From a virus, in IMG/VR virus record IMGVR_UViG_3300030107_004732, positions 1 through 64,000 of that record: DNA of 64,000 nucleotides. The stretch is one strand, 5' to 3'. Each line of letters begins with the position of its first letter. Position 1 is the stretch's first letter. The translations under genes were made by a program, and so were the position numbers. Below are positions 52,670 through 63,113 of this stretch, one piece after another. The notes under the pieces are model-generated. The model ran no database searches. It worked only from the letters and a program-made list of their open reading frames with translations, and was not told the origin of the DNA.

Positions 52670-53452
52670 CTATGCTTGGTCTGGATCTAGCAGACCTGGG
52701 TCTTGTTCTGCTATCTCCATTATACTACCATAAAAATTTCTTTTGTAAGCTTCTCTAAGATTAGATATACCCATATCTTCTGCTAGGTTTGCTTTTTTAA
52801 TTTGTAAATCTAAACCTTGTTTAACATCCCCCCATATATTTTTTGCTCTTCCTGAATCTAAATTTAAACGTCCAATACTTGATTGAGTTTTCATAAGCGT
52901 ATCTCCAAATTGAGATGTAAAGTTTTCTATATCAAGTTTAGTATCTTGTTTTAAATAACCTTCTTTTTTTGCATCGTAAGGACTAACATATTTAGAATAT
53001 TTATCTTTCCAAGGTTGATATTCTTCATATACTTCAATCCAAAGGTCCGAAATATTATCCATATCATGCATAATTCCGTGATTTATCTGGTCTTCCAACT
53101 TAAGACCCAAAGCATATAACACTGAATCGCCATGACTATCAAGATCTAACAACATATCTCTTGCTGTTTCCATATCTGAATTATATATTTGTGCAAAGAA
53201 GTCAGAATCTTCTCCTAGAACCTGAGATAATTCTTCATAATAACTTGAAGGAGTTTGAACCCATTCACATTCACCGTTTTCACAAATCTGTACGCCGTTA
53301 GCCATAACCTGCGTCCAATGATCTTCAGTTCCACTGTTTGGGTTTCCATAATCTCCAAGATACCAATATTCATCTGCTACACTCGATGTATAATCTGAAA
53401 CTTCGAAAACACTTTCCCATAAATCTTCCATAAAATCAAAATTTTCGTCCAT
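52670..53452 (-). CDS. Virion-associated protein, 260 aa
   Basis: 260 aa, acidic and aromatic (Trp/Tyr-rich), with a likely helical C-terminal half (LDIENFTSQFGDTLMKTQSS). A pair of cysteines (ENGEC, about 78) stands out in an otherwise Cys-poor set. It lies in a run of three small genes between a promoter-like site and the giant proteins. Function unknown. Confidence 0.5.
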   Translation of the reverse strand: MDENFDFMEDLWESVFEVSDYTSSVADEYWYLGDYGNPNSGTEDHWTQVMANGVQICENGECEWVQTPSSYYEELSQVLGEDSDFFAQIYNSDMETARDMLLDLDSHGDSVLYALGLKLEDQINHGIMHDMDNISDLWIEVYEEYQPWKDKYSKYVSPYDAKKEGYLKQDTKLDIENFTSQFGDTLMKTQSSIGRLNLDSGRAKNIWGDVKQGLDLQIKKANLAEDMGISNLREAYKRNFYGSIMEIAEQDPGLLDPDQA

Positions 53453-53460
53453 AAATCTCC

Positions 53461-53958
53461 TTAATCAGGGTCTTCGCTAAATGCGCCCATTGACATTAAA
53501 TTAGTAAACATATCAAGATAACTTTGTCCATAATTAGCCCAAGCAGATTCTTGACTTCTTTGAAACTTTGTATTTATAGGTTGATAACCTGCATTGTAAT
53601 CTTCAACAAAATTTGAATCACCACCCATGCTACTTGTAGTGCCTATATTAGCTGCTTCAGCAAATCCTGTTGCACCCATTTTTTCTTCTGGAGGCATAAA
53701 TCCTAATTGAAATTCTTCAGTTTCAAGATCTCTTAACTGTTCAATAAAATCAAAACTTTCTTGATCCCATGTACTTCCAATATTTTCTACAAAAGAACCA
53801 TATTCCATCCACCAAACATCAGGATCATCAGTCCAAGAATCTTCAAGCCACCCCTGTTCAGTTAGAAAGTTCGTAAAATAATCTTGTATACTTCCACCAC
53901 TTCGTTCCCAAGAATAAAGTTCTTCACCTATAGTAGCTGCATCATAACCATTTGACAT
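53461..53958 (-). CDS. Virion-associated protein, 165 aa
   Basis: 165 aa, acidic, Trp/Tyr/Gly-rich, in TAATG overlap with the 258-aa gene. The composition is like its 260-aa neighbour (for example WWMEYGSFVENIG), hinting that both belong to one complex. No known domain. Confidence 0.5.
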   Translation of the reverse strand: MSNGYDAATIGEELYSWERSGGSIQDYFTNFLTEQGWLEDSWTDDPDVWWMEYGSFVENIGSTWDQESFDFIEQLRDLETEEFQLGFMPPEEKMGATGFAEAANIGTTSSMGGDSNFVEDYNAGYQPINTKFQRSQESAWANYGQSYLDMFTNLMSMGAFSEDPD

Positions 53959-54734
53959 TAATTATTTTCCCTTTGAAAATTTAATAAATCATATAAAGTT
54001 TTACCTTTTTCATATCCTGGCATCACTTCTTCAAATAAGCTTTGTCTCCAAACCTTCCCTTCTTTAGAAAAAAAGCCTGGAGTTGAAATTTCTCCAGTTA
54101 TAGGATCAAACATTCTTCCAGTAGATAAAGTTTGAGGATCCCATCCATAACCTGCCATAGGAGTTAGATCTGTATTTAAACCCATACCTGCTAATTCTTG
54201 TTCTGAAACATGAAAACCTGCCTCATCATAAACAACTCCATCTTCAATAGTCCAATCTGCAATAGATTGCCCAGCAGTTTCAGCGCCTTCTCGTATTGCT
54301 ACATCAGTAGCGTACTTTCCCGCACTATATAGACTGGTTACAATACTAAAAAGATCAGTCCCAATGCCAATAAGATTTGCTGTTTTTTCACCTTCAAGCC
54401 TAGCTTCTTCATCATCAAGCATCTTCTGGCCTTCTACTTTATTCCATCTACCATAACCAATATCAGGTGTATCGTAACCTGGTTCGTAACCCGTCCATTC
54501 TGTAACTTCTTGTCCAACTCTGTTTCCAGCAGTATAAGCTGCAGAAGCTAAGTAAGGGTTACCTGTGGCCATAAAAGTTCCAACACCTGCAACAATACCA
54601 GTAATTGACCCCCAAAAACTTTGATTAGCAGCATCAGCAGCTATTCTTTCTTGGTATTCTTTCCACTCTTGATATTCATCCCAAGCTTCAACTTGTTGAT
54701 CTTTTAGTAAACTTATATATGCTAAATTACTCAT
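53958..54734 (-). CDS. Virion protein with Gly/Ala-rich hydrophobic segment, 258 aa
   Basis: 258 aa, first gene after the second promoter-like element (AAAGGAATTAG ribosome site). A helical start is followed by a Gly/Ala-rich hydrophobic stretch (about 39-75, GSITGIVAGVGTFMATG) and a second at about 118-135. Such segments are typical of internal virion proteins that interact with membranes during DNA ejection. Family not recognised. Confidence 0.5.
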   Translation of the reverse strand: MSNLAYISLLKDQQVEAWDEYQEWKEYQERIAADAANQSFWGSITGIVAGVGTFMATGNPYLASAAYTAGNRVGQEVTEWTGYEPGYDTPDIGYGRWNKVEGQKMLDDEEARLEGEKTANLIGIGTDLFSIVTSLYSAGKYATDVAIREGAETAGQSIADWTIEDGVVYDEAGFHVSEQELAGMGLNTDLTPMAGYGWDPQTLSTGRMFDPITGEISTPGFFSKEGKVWRQSLFEEVMPGYEKGKTLYDLLNFQRENN

Positions 54735-54760
54735 AACTAATTCCTTTTCATCAAGTTAAT

Positions 54761-54789
54761 TTATTAAATGGTTTTTTAAAAAACAACAA
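54761..54789 (-). promoter_or_regulatory. Candidate late promoter (copy 2 of 2)
   Basis: Minus strand: TTGTTG (54789-54784), 17-nt spacer, TAATAA (54766-54761). The element is 25/29 identical to 24996-25024. It lies in the 84-nt gap between the fibre stop and the 258-aa gene and would give a leader of about 20 nt with an AAAGGA site. It probably gives the ejection-protein genes their own transcription. Confidence 0.6.
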
Positions 54790-54818
54790 CTTTTTTTTCT
54801 TTATTATCTTGTTACCAT

Positions 54819-57800
54819 TTATCCTGAATCTGCGTTTCCAGTTGGATTACTTAATGAATACCAATTTGTTCCATTACAATAAAGTGTATATCCACCATAA
54901 CCTACAACTCTTTCATCAGACCCTGTTGTTAAAAAAATCTTTTGATGTGTTCCTACTGCAGGACTTTCATTGTGTTCTAATTGTATAAAGTTTGTAGTAT
55001 CTGTTTTAACTATATATAAAATCTGTCCTGCTACACCACCACTAAATCCACCTATAGTTACATTATTACTTGAAGTATCTACTTCTAATACTGTAGTATC
55101 TGATACATCAATACTATCTGTAGGCCCTGCAGTACTAAATACAGTATGTTTATACGACACAGTACCTTCTACGTCAAGTGTAGTAGTAGGAGCAGTAAGA
55201 CCTATACCTATTTTACCATTAGAATCTATATTTAAATTTCCTGCGTGTGTTGTGTTATTAGCACCTAATGATAAAGTTGAGTTATTTGATACTATATGAT
55301 TAGTAGTATCATCATCTTGTATTTGTATTCTTGCTGTACTATCTGAACTTTTAAATATTGCTACTGTATCAGATGTACTTGAATCAACGTGTAATTTTAC
55401 TGAAGGACTTGTAGTACCTATACCTACATTACCTGCATTTATAAAGTTATCTGTTCCATCTGTATATAAGGATACTTTTAAAGTACCACCATCATACATA
55501 TGTAATCTACCACCATCAGTAGACTTTTCGCCAATCTGTACAACAGGATTTGTATTAGAATTATCCATAAGAGTAAATCCACTATTGGCTGAACTTGTGC
55601 TATTAGATTTAATAGTTAATGGAGCAACAGTAGTTGTAGTACCTATACCTACATTACCATCAACGTGTAAATATCCATTTGCTTGTATATTACCTGAACT
55701 ATCTAATGTAGAACCTGAAGAACCATATCCACCCCCTACATTTAAATATGTGCCAGTTATATTAGTAATACCACTAACATCTAATCTTCCTGACATTTTT
55801 ACTTTTTCAGAAGAGTTTGTAGTTACTATTTCTAGTATTCCAGCTTTACCAGAAGAATCAAATGATAAAGCACTTGCATTATTATCTGTTAAATCAATAT
55901 CAATAGCAGCATTAGTTAAATCTATATCACCATCATTTCTAAAACCCCCTTGGATTTGAACAGTACCAGTCATAGTAACATCATCTAAATTAGATGTTCC
56001 ATCAATATCAATGTCTCCACTAAAATCACCATCTACTGCTTTTACATTACCATCTACATGAAGTGTTTCAGTAGGATTAGTAAGTCCAATACCTACATTT
56101 TGTGTTGAATGAGCAATAACTAAAGCTGGAGTATGACTATCAGATACGTCTTCAATTCCCCAGTAACTTGCAGGTATATTTGAATTTGTTGAACTTCCTC
56201 CGCCTACTCCTGCTCTCCAACTATAGGATGTACCTCTTTGGTATCTTATAGTACCACCATAACTAGCGTGACCTTCAACCAATATAGCTTCACCATCAGC
56301 ATTGTCTCCATCTAAATGAAGAAGATGAGTAGGACTTGTTGTGCCTATACCAACCGTTCCATCTGTATTTAACGTAACTAAACTATCGGTTCCACCAGCA
56401 CCAAAGTACAATTTTTTTGTTGAAGCTGCCTTGAGATACATATGTCCAGCACTTGTAATGTTTGTGTTATCTCCTCCATTAAAATTAAGTTCTGTAGCAG
56501 AATCACTTGTAATGTTTATACCACTACCTGATAAGTTTAATTTACCTGCATTTATAGTTGCGTCTGAAGGATTATAAGTAAAGTTACCATCTGATTCTAA
56601 ACCTAAATTACCACCATCTGTATCTGCACCTGCTGCAAATATAATAGCATTGTTTTCATCTGTGCTTTCATTATCTGTAATAGTTACTGTTGTAGCTATT
56701 GCTGCTGTACCTGTAGTGTCTTGGTTAAGAGTGGCTACATATGAAGCTCCTATTGCAGTTCCTTGCCAAACTCCTGTACTTATTGTACCTACGCTTGTAA
56801 GTGAAGAATTAAGTACACCACTACCTAATGTAGTAGCACTTAATACTGAACTTGCATTTATTTTATAACTATGTCCTGTTGGTATATTGACATCTCCATA
56901 TCCATCTGCATTTCTATCCCAATCAGTAGTCCATGGTCCTGTATTTCTATCACTTACATAGGTATTTAGTATACCAATATTTTTAATATTAACTCTATCG
57001 TTACCACCTGCAGAGGCATCCCAAGCAGGAAATTCTATTGTTATTCTAACGTGAGTATCATTACTGTGAACACCGCTATTTTTATAATACATTAAAAGAC
57101 CCCATTGGTCTGATATTCCTGTAGTATGCCAATCTGTTGAAAAAGGTGTATGTGTAGTCCAATCGTTAGCACTATCATCACTATCATTAAAAGTTCCATC
57201 AAGCATTTCTACAGTCATAGTAGGACACATAGAGCCACCTGCAGAACTACCAGATGAATATGATGTAGAAGACCAAGTTGTGTCTACATAAAAGCATTGG
57301 TCGTCTGCCCAAGTAGATTCTCTTTCTATAACAAATCTAAATTTTCTCCACTCATCATCTAACTGCCAAGCAGTATTTCTTTCTCCATCTAATGTATTTT
57401 TAAGTCCTGTTAAATTAGTAGTAGGATTATTTTCACTTGTTGTTCCTGATATAGCATCTACCCAAGCACTGCCATTCCATCTTTCTAATGTTAATGGTGT
57501 TTGATGTCTAATTAAATCTTGATGTGATGTTCTTAACATATGTGTTAAGCCCATTTTACCAAAACTACCAAAATATCCATGGTCATTTTCCATTTCAAGA
57601 CCACCAACAGGCATATTCATTCTACCGTTATCACCTATTTTTAATCTAAAAGTAGTTTGATTACTGTCGGCTATAGTAAGGCATTTATCACCTACATCAA
57701 GGTCAAGTATATTATTACTTGCATTATCTCTCCAGCCAAAATTAATATCTGCATCTGATGTTTTCCAGACAAAAGTATTTCCTGTTAAACCTACTTCAGT

Positions 57801-58853
57801 ATAGTCAGTATTGCTATCATCTGTAAATTTAACTTGTGGAAATGCTCTATTAAATGTTTTCTGACCTGTGATTGTTTCATTGCCTGTTAAAGATACTTTA
57901 GTTGCTAAACTATTAGTAACTGTAGTAGAAAAACTTGCATCATCATTTAGTGCAGCAGCAAGTTCATTAAGTGTATCTAAAGCACCTGGCGCACCATTTA
58001 CAAGAGCGCTTATTTCTGTAGCTATTTCAGTATCTACATATGCTTTTACTGATTGTTGTGTAGGTACTTTTGTTGCCGAGTTTGAAGACATATTATCTTC
58101 ATCTACTAAATCAGCACCATCTAATTTATCTGCATTTAAATTTGTAACTACTGTTGTAGAAGCTACAGTAAAAGGAGCTGTTCCTGTTGATACATCTGAT
58201 TCAAAAGTTTGCGCTCTAAATTCATAAGCTCCTATATCAGTATTAGCACCAACACCTTCAACTATTGCCTTTTTTTGAGCAGCTGAAGTAGTTAATGTTC
58301 CGCCTGATATATCTAAAGTTCCTGTACTTGTAATATTTGCAAAAGTAGTTAAATCATTATTAAATGCACTTAGTTTTATTTCATTTATAGCTTTTCTTTT
58401 ATGCTGTTTAGGGTCTGCATCTTTATATTCTAAAACAAATAGTTCATCACCAGCTCCAATATCTGCTGTTAAATCTGCTAGAGTATCAAATTCTATATTA
58501 TCAGGATGAATACCTTCATCAGGAGAAACATTACTTACAGAATGTTGATGAATATTCCAATCAGGAATTGACAAAATATTATTTGCTGATGTCTTTATTT
58601 TTAATTTACTTGAATATAAAGTTATTTCACCAGGAGTTAATGGGATTTTACCTAAAGGAAGTTTAACTATTGTGTTATTTTCTTCATCAGTTGGTTTGTA
58701 TCTACTTAATCTTGAAGAATACCAAATACCATTCATTTTGTATAAAAAAAACGTCCCTCTTCCTGGAACCCTTCTTACAGTTGTATCACCATCTTTTCCT
58801 TCTCTTTTAGATGGCCATCCTGTTTGATATGATATGGCTTTTTGTTTTTTCAT
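54819..58853 (-). CDS. Tail fibre protein 2, 1,344 aa
   Basis: Complete fibre of 1,344 aa, starting in TAATG overlap with the 136-aa gene. The N-terminus is basic (SKREGKDGDTTVRRVPG). 'LNELAAALNDDASFS' lies near residue 300, and GIGTTxP...LHV repeats occur across the shaft. The C-terminus ends with strand-rich residues (VGYGGYTLYCNGTNWYS). Several blocks are nearly identical in DNA to fibre 1, for example ~360 bp at 56370-56735 against 1675-2035. The two fibres may recognise different receptors or form a hetero-complex. Confidence 0.85.
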   Translation of the reverse strand: MKKQKAISYQTGWPSKREGKDGDTTVRRVPGRGTFFLYKMNGIWYSSRLSRYKPTDEENNTIVKLPLGKIPLTPGEITLYSSKLKIKTSANNILSIPDWNIHQHSVSNVSPDEGIHPDNIEFDTLADLTADIGAGDELFVLEYKDADPKQHKRKAINEIKLSAFNNDLTTFANITSTGTLDISGGTLTTSAAQKKAIVEGVGANTDIGAYEFRAQTFESDVSTGTAPFTVASTTVVTNLNADKLDGADLVDEDNMSSNSATKVPTQQSVKAYVDTEIATEISALVNGAPGALDTLNELAAALNDDASFSTTVTNSLATKVSLTGNETITGQKTFNRAFPQVKFTDDSNTDYTEVGLTGNTFVWKTSDADINFGWRDNASNNILDLDVGDKCLTIADSNQTTFRLKIGDNGRMNMPVGGLEMENDHGYFGSFGKMGLTHMLRTSHQDLIRHQTPLTLERWNGSAWVDAISGTTSENNPTTNLTGLKNTLDGERNTAWQLDDEWRKFRFVIERESTWADDQCFYVDTTWSSTSYSSGSSAGGSMCPTMTVEMLDGTFNDSDDSANDWTTHTPFSTDWHTTGISDQWGLLMYYKNSGVHSNDTHVRITIEFPAWDASAGGNDRVNIKNIGILNTYVSDRNTGPWTTDWDRNADGYGDVNIPTGHSYKINASSVLSATTLGSGVLNSSLTSVGTISTGVWQGTAIGASYVATLNQDTTGTAAIATTVTITDNESTDENNAIIFAAGADTDGGNLGLESDGNFTYNPSDATINAGKLNLSGSGINITSDSATELNFNGGDNTNITSAGHMYLKAASTKKLYFGAGGTDSLVTLNTDGTVGIGTTSPTHLLHLDGDNADGEAILVEGHASYGGTIRYQRGTSYSWRAGVGGGSSTNSNIPASYWGIEDVSDSHTPALVIAHSTQNVGIGLTNPTETLHVDGNVKAVDGDFSGDIDIDGTSNLDDVTMTGTVQIQGGFRNDGDIDLTNAAIDIDLTDNNASALSFDSSGKAGILEIVTTNSSEKVKMSGRLDVSGITNITGTYLNVGGGYGSSGSTLDSSGNIQANGYLHVDGNVGIGTTTTVAPLTIKSNSTSSANSGFTLMDNSNTNPVVQIGEKSTDGGRLHMYDGGTLKVSLYTDGTDNFINAGNVGIGTTSPSVKLHVDSSTSDTVAIFKSSDSTARIQIQDDDTTNHIVSNNSTLSLGANNTTHAGNLNIDSNGKIGIGLTAPTTTLDVEGTVSYKHTVFSTAGPTDSIDVSDTTVLEVDTSSNNVTIGGFSGGVAGQILYIVKTDTTNFIQLEHNESPAVGTHQKIFLTTGSDERVVGYGGYTLYCNGTNWYSLSNPTGNADSG

Positions 58854-59263
58854 TATTCAAAAGTATTTGAACTAACTTGTCGCTTTAATCTATAAATAAT
58901 AGATATATCATTAATACCAATTTCACCATTCATGCTTCCCCATAATTTTAATTGAAATCCAGTAATATTAGAAATAGGACTACCAAAATAAAATCTGTAT
59001 TCTTGAGATTTTAAGTTAGTATTTGTAGATACATTATATATTGAACCAGGTAATGGAAACCAAGTTCCGTTTTCAGAAGTTCTATAAGCAAATCTTAAAT
59101 TGTAAAATGAAGCACTTTTTGATTCAGTCATATTAATTATATATCCTAATATACTTTTTTTAGCATAAGTATTATCAAAGTCTTGCAACTTTGTTACCAT
59201 AACAAACTCATTAAGAGGTTGAGGGTTTGATGTCCATTGTTTTGAGTAAATTTGATTAGCCAT
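58853..59263 (-). CDS. Tail accessory protein, 136 aa (C-terminal domain split off)
   Basis: 136 aa whose pattern, ending 'INDISIIYRLKRQ', matches the last ~120 residues of the 1,348-aa tail protein of cassette 1 ('VNDISLVYRVKSI'). Here it is a separate gene in TAATGG overlap with the 1,112-aa protein. Beta-rich with aromatic strands. It probably links the tail protein and the fibre. Confidence 0.7.
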   Translation of the reverse strand: MANQIYSKQWTSNPQPLNEFVMVTKLQDFDNTYAKKSILGYIINMTESKSASFYNLRFAYRTSENGTWFPLPGSIYNVSTNTNLKSQEYRFYFGSPISNITGFQLKLWGSMNGEIGINDISIIYRLKRQVSSNTFE

Positions 59264-62200
59264 TATTGAGGCTCATTTCCAAGAGATTCATCATCTAATC
59301 CTTCATCTCCTTTAGCTAAATAAGTTAAAGTTCCATTACTACCAAAATTTATAATATTTGTCATATTTTTATTAGTCCCATTATAAAAAATCCTTTTTCC
59401 AAAAGTCCAAAAATCTCCACGTATATTATAAACATAAGCGTTTCCTGAATTAATAGAAGCACCAGTACTTGATTTAATTACGAATATTTCTTTATTTTCA
59501 GGATTATATCCACATATACTTGCATCACTTACATGGTTTTTCCAATCTGTTTTATTTATTCTTAATTTAGTATTTTCCTCTCCTACTGAAGTTTCTAACA
59601 AGTCTGTAATTTCTGAAGAATCTTCTCCTTCTCTATACATATAAGCTGAATTTTTGTTAAACCAAAAAACTCCACCATCAACTTCTATTGAGTGATTTTT
59701 ACTAGTTATGCCTTTAAATTTATTTCTAGATTCAACAAAAAACTGGTCAGGAGTTCCAGATGATATATCTATAACATATAATACATTTGTTTTAAACTGA
59801 AAGATTTTATCACCAATACTAAACAAAGCAACTATTTCATCACCATCAGATATATCTAAATCTAAGACATTTTGAGGATATGGAAATACATCTAAAGAAT
59901 TAACTGGGCTATATACCATTCTATCATTATATCTAGTTTTTGCATTACCTTCTGTAACTTCAATATTACCTATAAAAGCTCTTCTACCACCAATACATGC
60001 TGTTTTATATCTTATATTAGATGTTGTTGAAACATCATAAGGATTATATCCTGCAAAATCAACATATTCTTTTAATTTTGGAGCAGCATACCAACTTATT
60101 ATATCTGTTGTGCCATTGTGTAATTGAACAATATCAGAACCTTGAGTTAAAGATTTCCATTCATAAGTAGCTGTATTACCTTCAGTAGAATCTAAAGTTG
60201 TAATTTCACCACCTTTAATAAAACCTACTTGAAAGTCAATAATTCCTAAATCCCAAAATATTTCATGGTCGTCTTTTAAATCTGTAAAATATAAATGCAA
60301 TCCTTTTATTCTTCTGTCAGGAAAACATAATTCTCCTGCAGAATTTTCAGGCCTCATATATATTTGTGCTTGCAAATGTCTAAATTGTCCTTCTGTACCC
60401 ATATCAAATATGTGAGAACTACCACTACTTTGAAATGCGTGCCCAGGTAAAGACTCTGAACCATCCTTATACATAGCAGATGCATAAATTTTTATATCTG
60501 ACTCATCCCAATCTAAACCTGAATCAGTATCAACTACATCAAACTCTATTCTTACCATTGCTTCATCGGCAGACCATTCCATAGAACTAATTGTATCAGT
60601 ATAAGCATTTTTTTGAACACCTAAATTGTCTTTGTTATCTCCGTAATTACTATCTCCATTAGTATATTTCCATTCTTTAGAATTATCATCACAAAAGAAT
60701 CCAAGAAGATTTTCAGATTCCATAAATTGAAATTGTTGTTCTCCTTCACTATTTTTAAAAAATGAAGTATTATCTATAAAGCCATAATATTTGTTTTTAT
60801 TAGGTAACAAAAAATTACCTTCAATCATTCTCATTATTCCTGCTTCATTATAAAATACAGGTTTTGATTTATAATTATTTTCACTACCATAAACCCAATC
60901 AAAATTTTGTCCCTTATTTACATTAATATGTTCTCCATTAAATTTATCAACCCAACTAGATATATCTTTAGAATATACATCTAAATCAAGTTTTTTTATT
61001 GTTCCTCCACCTTCAACAGTAGTATCACTAGTTGAAACTGCTTCCGAAATTAATAAAACCTGCTCATCTGCTGCACTTGTATTATAAGCGGCAGATTGAA
61101 AATCAATATAAAAAGAAACTTTAAATCCTGCACTTTGCCCTGCTGCATCTGCTGTTAAAACTAAAGTTTTTCCACTATTTTCTTCTGTACAAGTAATATA
61201 TCCGCTAAATTGTGTATTTATCAAAGCTCTAAGATTATCTACTACATCTTCTATTGTTGCAAAATTATCTGTTAAAAATGACCTTGACCATTCTGAACCG
61301 TCTGAATTTCTAGTAATTTTAATATTTACTCTTCCTGCAACATCTAACCCTCCATCAAAAGCTAATTTCCAAACTCCTGTTATTGCATTAACTCCTCCTG
61401 ACGTTGTTTTATCTCCAGCTATTCTAAGTAAACAATTGTCTCCTGCTTCACTAACAAAACCATTTCGCCATATAGTACCTAAATTTTCCATTTGGCCTGG
61501 AACAATTTTTGAGTTAGTAAAATCACTACTATCATATAAATCATCTATAAGAGTTACACTATTTCCTAAAGTAGTCGAAACAGTTACATGAGGTCTAATA
61601 GCTTTATTATTATCTGATGTTCCAACTACATTCTTTGTTAATCTTATTTCATATCCTGCGTTATATAAAGGATTACCTAAATCATTAGTTTGATTTCCTA
61701 ATAAAGATTCTTGAGTTAATTCTGCTGTCCATCCTGATGTTGAGGTGTAATCATTAATTTCTTTTACTAACCATTGAGCAAATGAGTATTTAGAATGAGT
61801 ATAAGCTAAATAATTTTGATTAGATATATCAAAGTTATCATTATCATTATAATTATACCAAGGTAATGCAAAGTTCCAATTATCTCCAGGTTTATCTTGT
61901 ATAAGTATTTCAAAAAATCCAATACATCTTCTTGATTCATTGCCAGCTCCAAAAAATTGAGTATCATTAAAAATAGTTGAATCATTTTGTGATACATACC
62001 AAGAAATAGTATTCTTTGCAAATATAGGACCACCACCATCATAATAAATGTCAAAATCACTTCCATCCGCATCATATAAACTATTATCAAATATATCGCC
62101 TGCTTCTTGGTCTGAATCTGTATCATCAGCTGAAGAAAAATCAATAATTCTAGAACCTGCATCATCAGGCATTAAATATTCTGATGCTCCTAATTTTAAT

Positions 62201-62601
62201 CTGAACCTTAGTCTTCCAGTACTACCAGGGTCACCACTCATCATTACAACTAAATCTTCTATTGTAAATCTAGCACTTGCCTTTTCACCATTAGTAGCAA
62301 TTGCATGCTCTGTTAAAGTAAATTGTAGATTTTCATCTGAAACTAAGCCCTGCCAAGAATTATCGCTTCTTAAATAACCTAAACCTTCTCCACTAATCAA
62401 TTCACCAGCTATAGTGTTTCCTGGAATATTATTATCAACATCTTTATTACGAATAGCACTTCCTGAACCTTTAATTTGACCAAATTTATTTAAATCAAGG
62501 TTTATTGCTTCTGCTAATTCATCAGCATCTAAATCTTTGGGGTCTGAATTATTGTTCAAACCCCCAGAAAAGTTCTCTAATCTCCAAACTTCTTTAGCCA
62601 T
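59263..62601 (-). CDS. Tail protein, beta-propeller-like, 1,112 aa (copy 2)
   Basis: Paralogue of the 1,348-aa protein at 5204-9250: same opening (WRLENFSGGLNNNSDPKDL) and the same late blade-like segments (NVLDLDISDGDEIVALFSIG, VFWFNKNSAYMYREG). The middle differs widely. It lacks the C-terminal domain, which is the next gene. Starts in TAATGG overlap with the 59-aa ORF. Likely a tail hub or nozzle component; which copy is used in the virion, or whether both are, cannot be told. Confidence 0.75.
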   Translation of the reverse strand: MAKEVWRLENFSGGLNNNSDPKDLDADELAEAINLDLNKFGQIKGSGSAIRNKDVDNNIPGNTIAGELISGEGLGYLRSDNSWQGLVSDENLQFTLTEHAIATNGEKASARFTIEDLVVMMSGDPGSTGRLRFRLKLGASEYLMPDDAGSRIIDFSSADDTDSDQEAGDIFDNSLYDADGSDFDIYYDGGGPIFAKNTISWYVSQNDSTIFNDTQFFGAGNESRRCIGFFEILIQDKPGDNWNFALPWYNYNDNDNFDISNQNYLAYTHSKYSFAQWLVKEINDYTSTSGWTAELTQESLLGNQTNDLGNPLYNAGYEIRLTKNVVGTSDNNKAIRPHVTVSTTLGNSVTLIDDLYDSSDFTNSKIVPGQMENLGTIWRNGFVSEAGDNCLLRIAGDKTTSGGVNAITGVWKLAFDGGLDVAGRVNIKITRNSDGSEWSRSFLTDNFATIEDVVDNLRALINTQFSGYITCTEENSGKTLVLTADAAGQSAGFKVSFYIDFQSAAYNTSAADEQVLLISEAVSTSDTTVEGGGTIKKLDLDVYSKDISSWVDKFNGEHINVNKGQNFDWVYGSENNYKSKPVFYNEAGIMRMIEGNFLLPNKNKYYGFIDNTSFFKNSEGEQQFQFMESENLLGFFCDDNSKEWKYTNGDSNYGDNKDNLGVQKNAYTDTISSMEWSADEAMVRIEFDVVDTDSGLDWDESDIKIYASAMYKDGSESLPGHAFQSSGSSHIFDMGTEGQFRHLQAQIYMRPENSAGELCFPDRRIKGLHLYFTDLKDDHEIFWDLGIIDFQVGFIKGGEITTLDSTEGNTATYEWKSLTQGSDIVQLHNGTTDIISWYAAPKLKEYVDFAGYNPYDVSTTSNIRYKTACIGGRRAFIGNIEVTEGNAKTRYNDRMVYSPVNSLDVFPYPQNVLDLDISDGDEIVALFSIGDKIFQFKTNVLYVIDISSGTPDQFFVESRNKFKGITSKNHSIEVDGGVFWFNKNSAYMYREGEDSSEITDLLETSVGEENTKLRINKTDWKNHVSDASICGYNPENKEIFVIKSSTGASINSGNAYVYNIRGDFWTFGKRIFYNGTNKNMTNIINFGSNGTLTYLAKGDEGLDDESLGNEPQ

Positions 62602-62780
62602 TATTTTAGAATAGCTTTCTTGATTACTTCTTCAACAGAATCATAAATAGCAGTAAGTATTTTTTCTTCTGTTTTTTCAGAAATAATAGGAATATCAACA
62701 TTTTCATTTAACTCTTTAACAATTTTTTCTTTCATTTCTTCGTTAAAGATATATTCTACTATCATTTGCTTTATATCCAT
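62601..62780 (-). CDS. Conserved 59-aa tail-cassette protein (copy 2)
   Basis: 59 aa, ATG at 62780, differing from the copy at 9250-9429 only at scattered positions (for example V/F in VDIPxISEKTE). It overlaps both neighbours as TAATG. Its retention in both cassettes implies a needed role with the large tail protein. Confidence 0.8.
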   Translation of the reverse strand: MDIKQMIVEYIFNEEMKEKIVKELNENVDIPIISEKTEEKILTAIYDSVEEVIKKAILK

Positions 62781-62908
62781 TAGTAACTCCTTCTTCTTCT
62801 TGTTGTTGTTTTTTTGTTCATTCTTTTGCCAGTTCTACCAGCATAAGCCTTAGCGGCTGCTTTACCTTTTTTTGTATAAGGGAATTTCTTACCTCCAACT
62901 TTAGGCAT
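62780..62908 (-). CDS. Small basic protein, 42 aa
   Basis: 42 aa from the ATG at 62908, very basic (KKFPYTKKGKAAAKAYAGRT...TTTRRRRSY). A ribosome site GGAGG lies upstream. It resembles the basic C-terminal part of the 83-aa fused ORF at 9429-9680. Such small basic phage proteins are widespread with unknown function; DNA binding is plausible. Confidence 0.65.
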   Translation of the reverse strand: MPKVGGKKFPYTKKGKAAAKAYAGRTGKRMNKKTTTRRRRSY

Positions 62909-63113
62909 TTTTACCTCCTTTTGTTTTACAGTTACACTTAAAATTTTTAGGTGGATGTGCCATTTTTTCTAATAAATTAAGGCGTTTATCCATATCTTTA
63001 ACTTTATCGTCTAACTCATTATCATCAAATACATAAGCCATCATTTTGTCTAATTTAAAATGTTTAGTCAATCTGCTAGCTACTGCATTTATTATCATTT
63101 TAGAAACTATCAT
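62901..63113 (-). CDS. Small helical protein, 70 aa
   Basis: 70 aa, in ATGA overlap with the metallophosphoesterase stop. The first ~50 residues match the 83-aa ORF of cassette 1 (MIVSKMIINAVA...VFDDNELD). The C-terminus contains CNCK within a basic end. In cassette 1 the holin-like and 47-aa genes lie between the phosphoesterase and this gene; here they are missing. Confidence 0.65.
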   Translation of the reverse strand: MIVSKMIINAVASRLTKHFKLDKMMAYVFDDNELDDKVKDMDKRLNLLEKMAHPPKNFKCNCKTKGGKNA

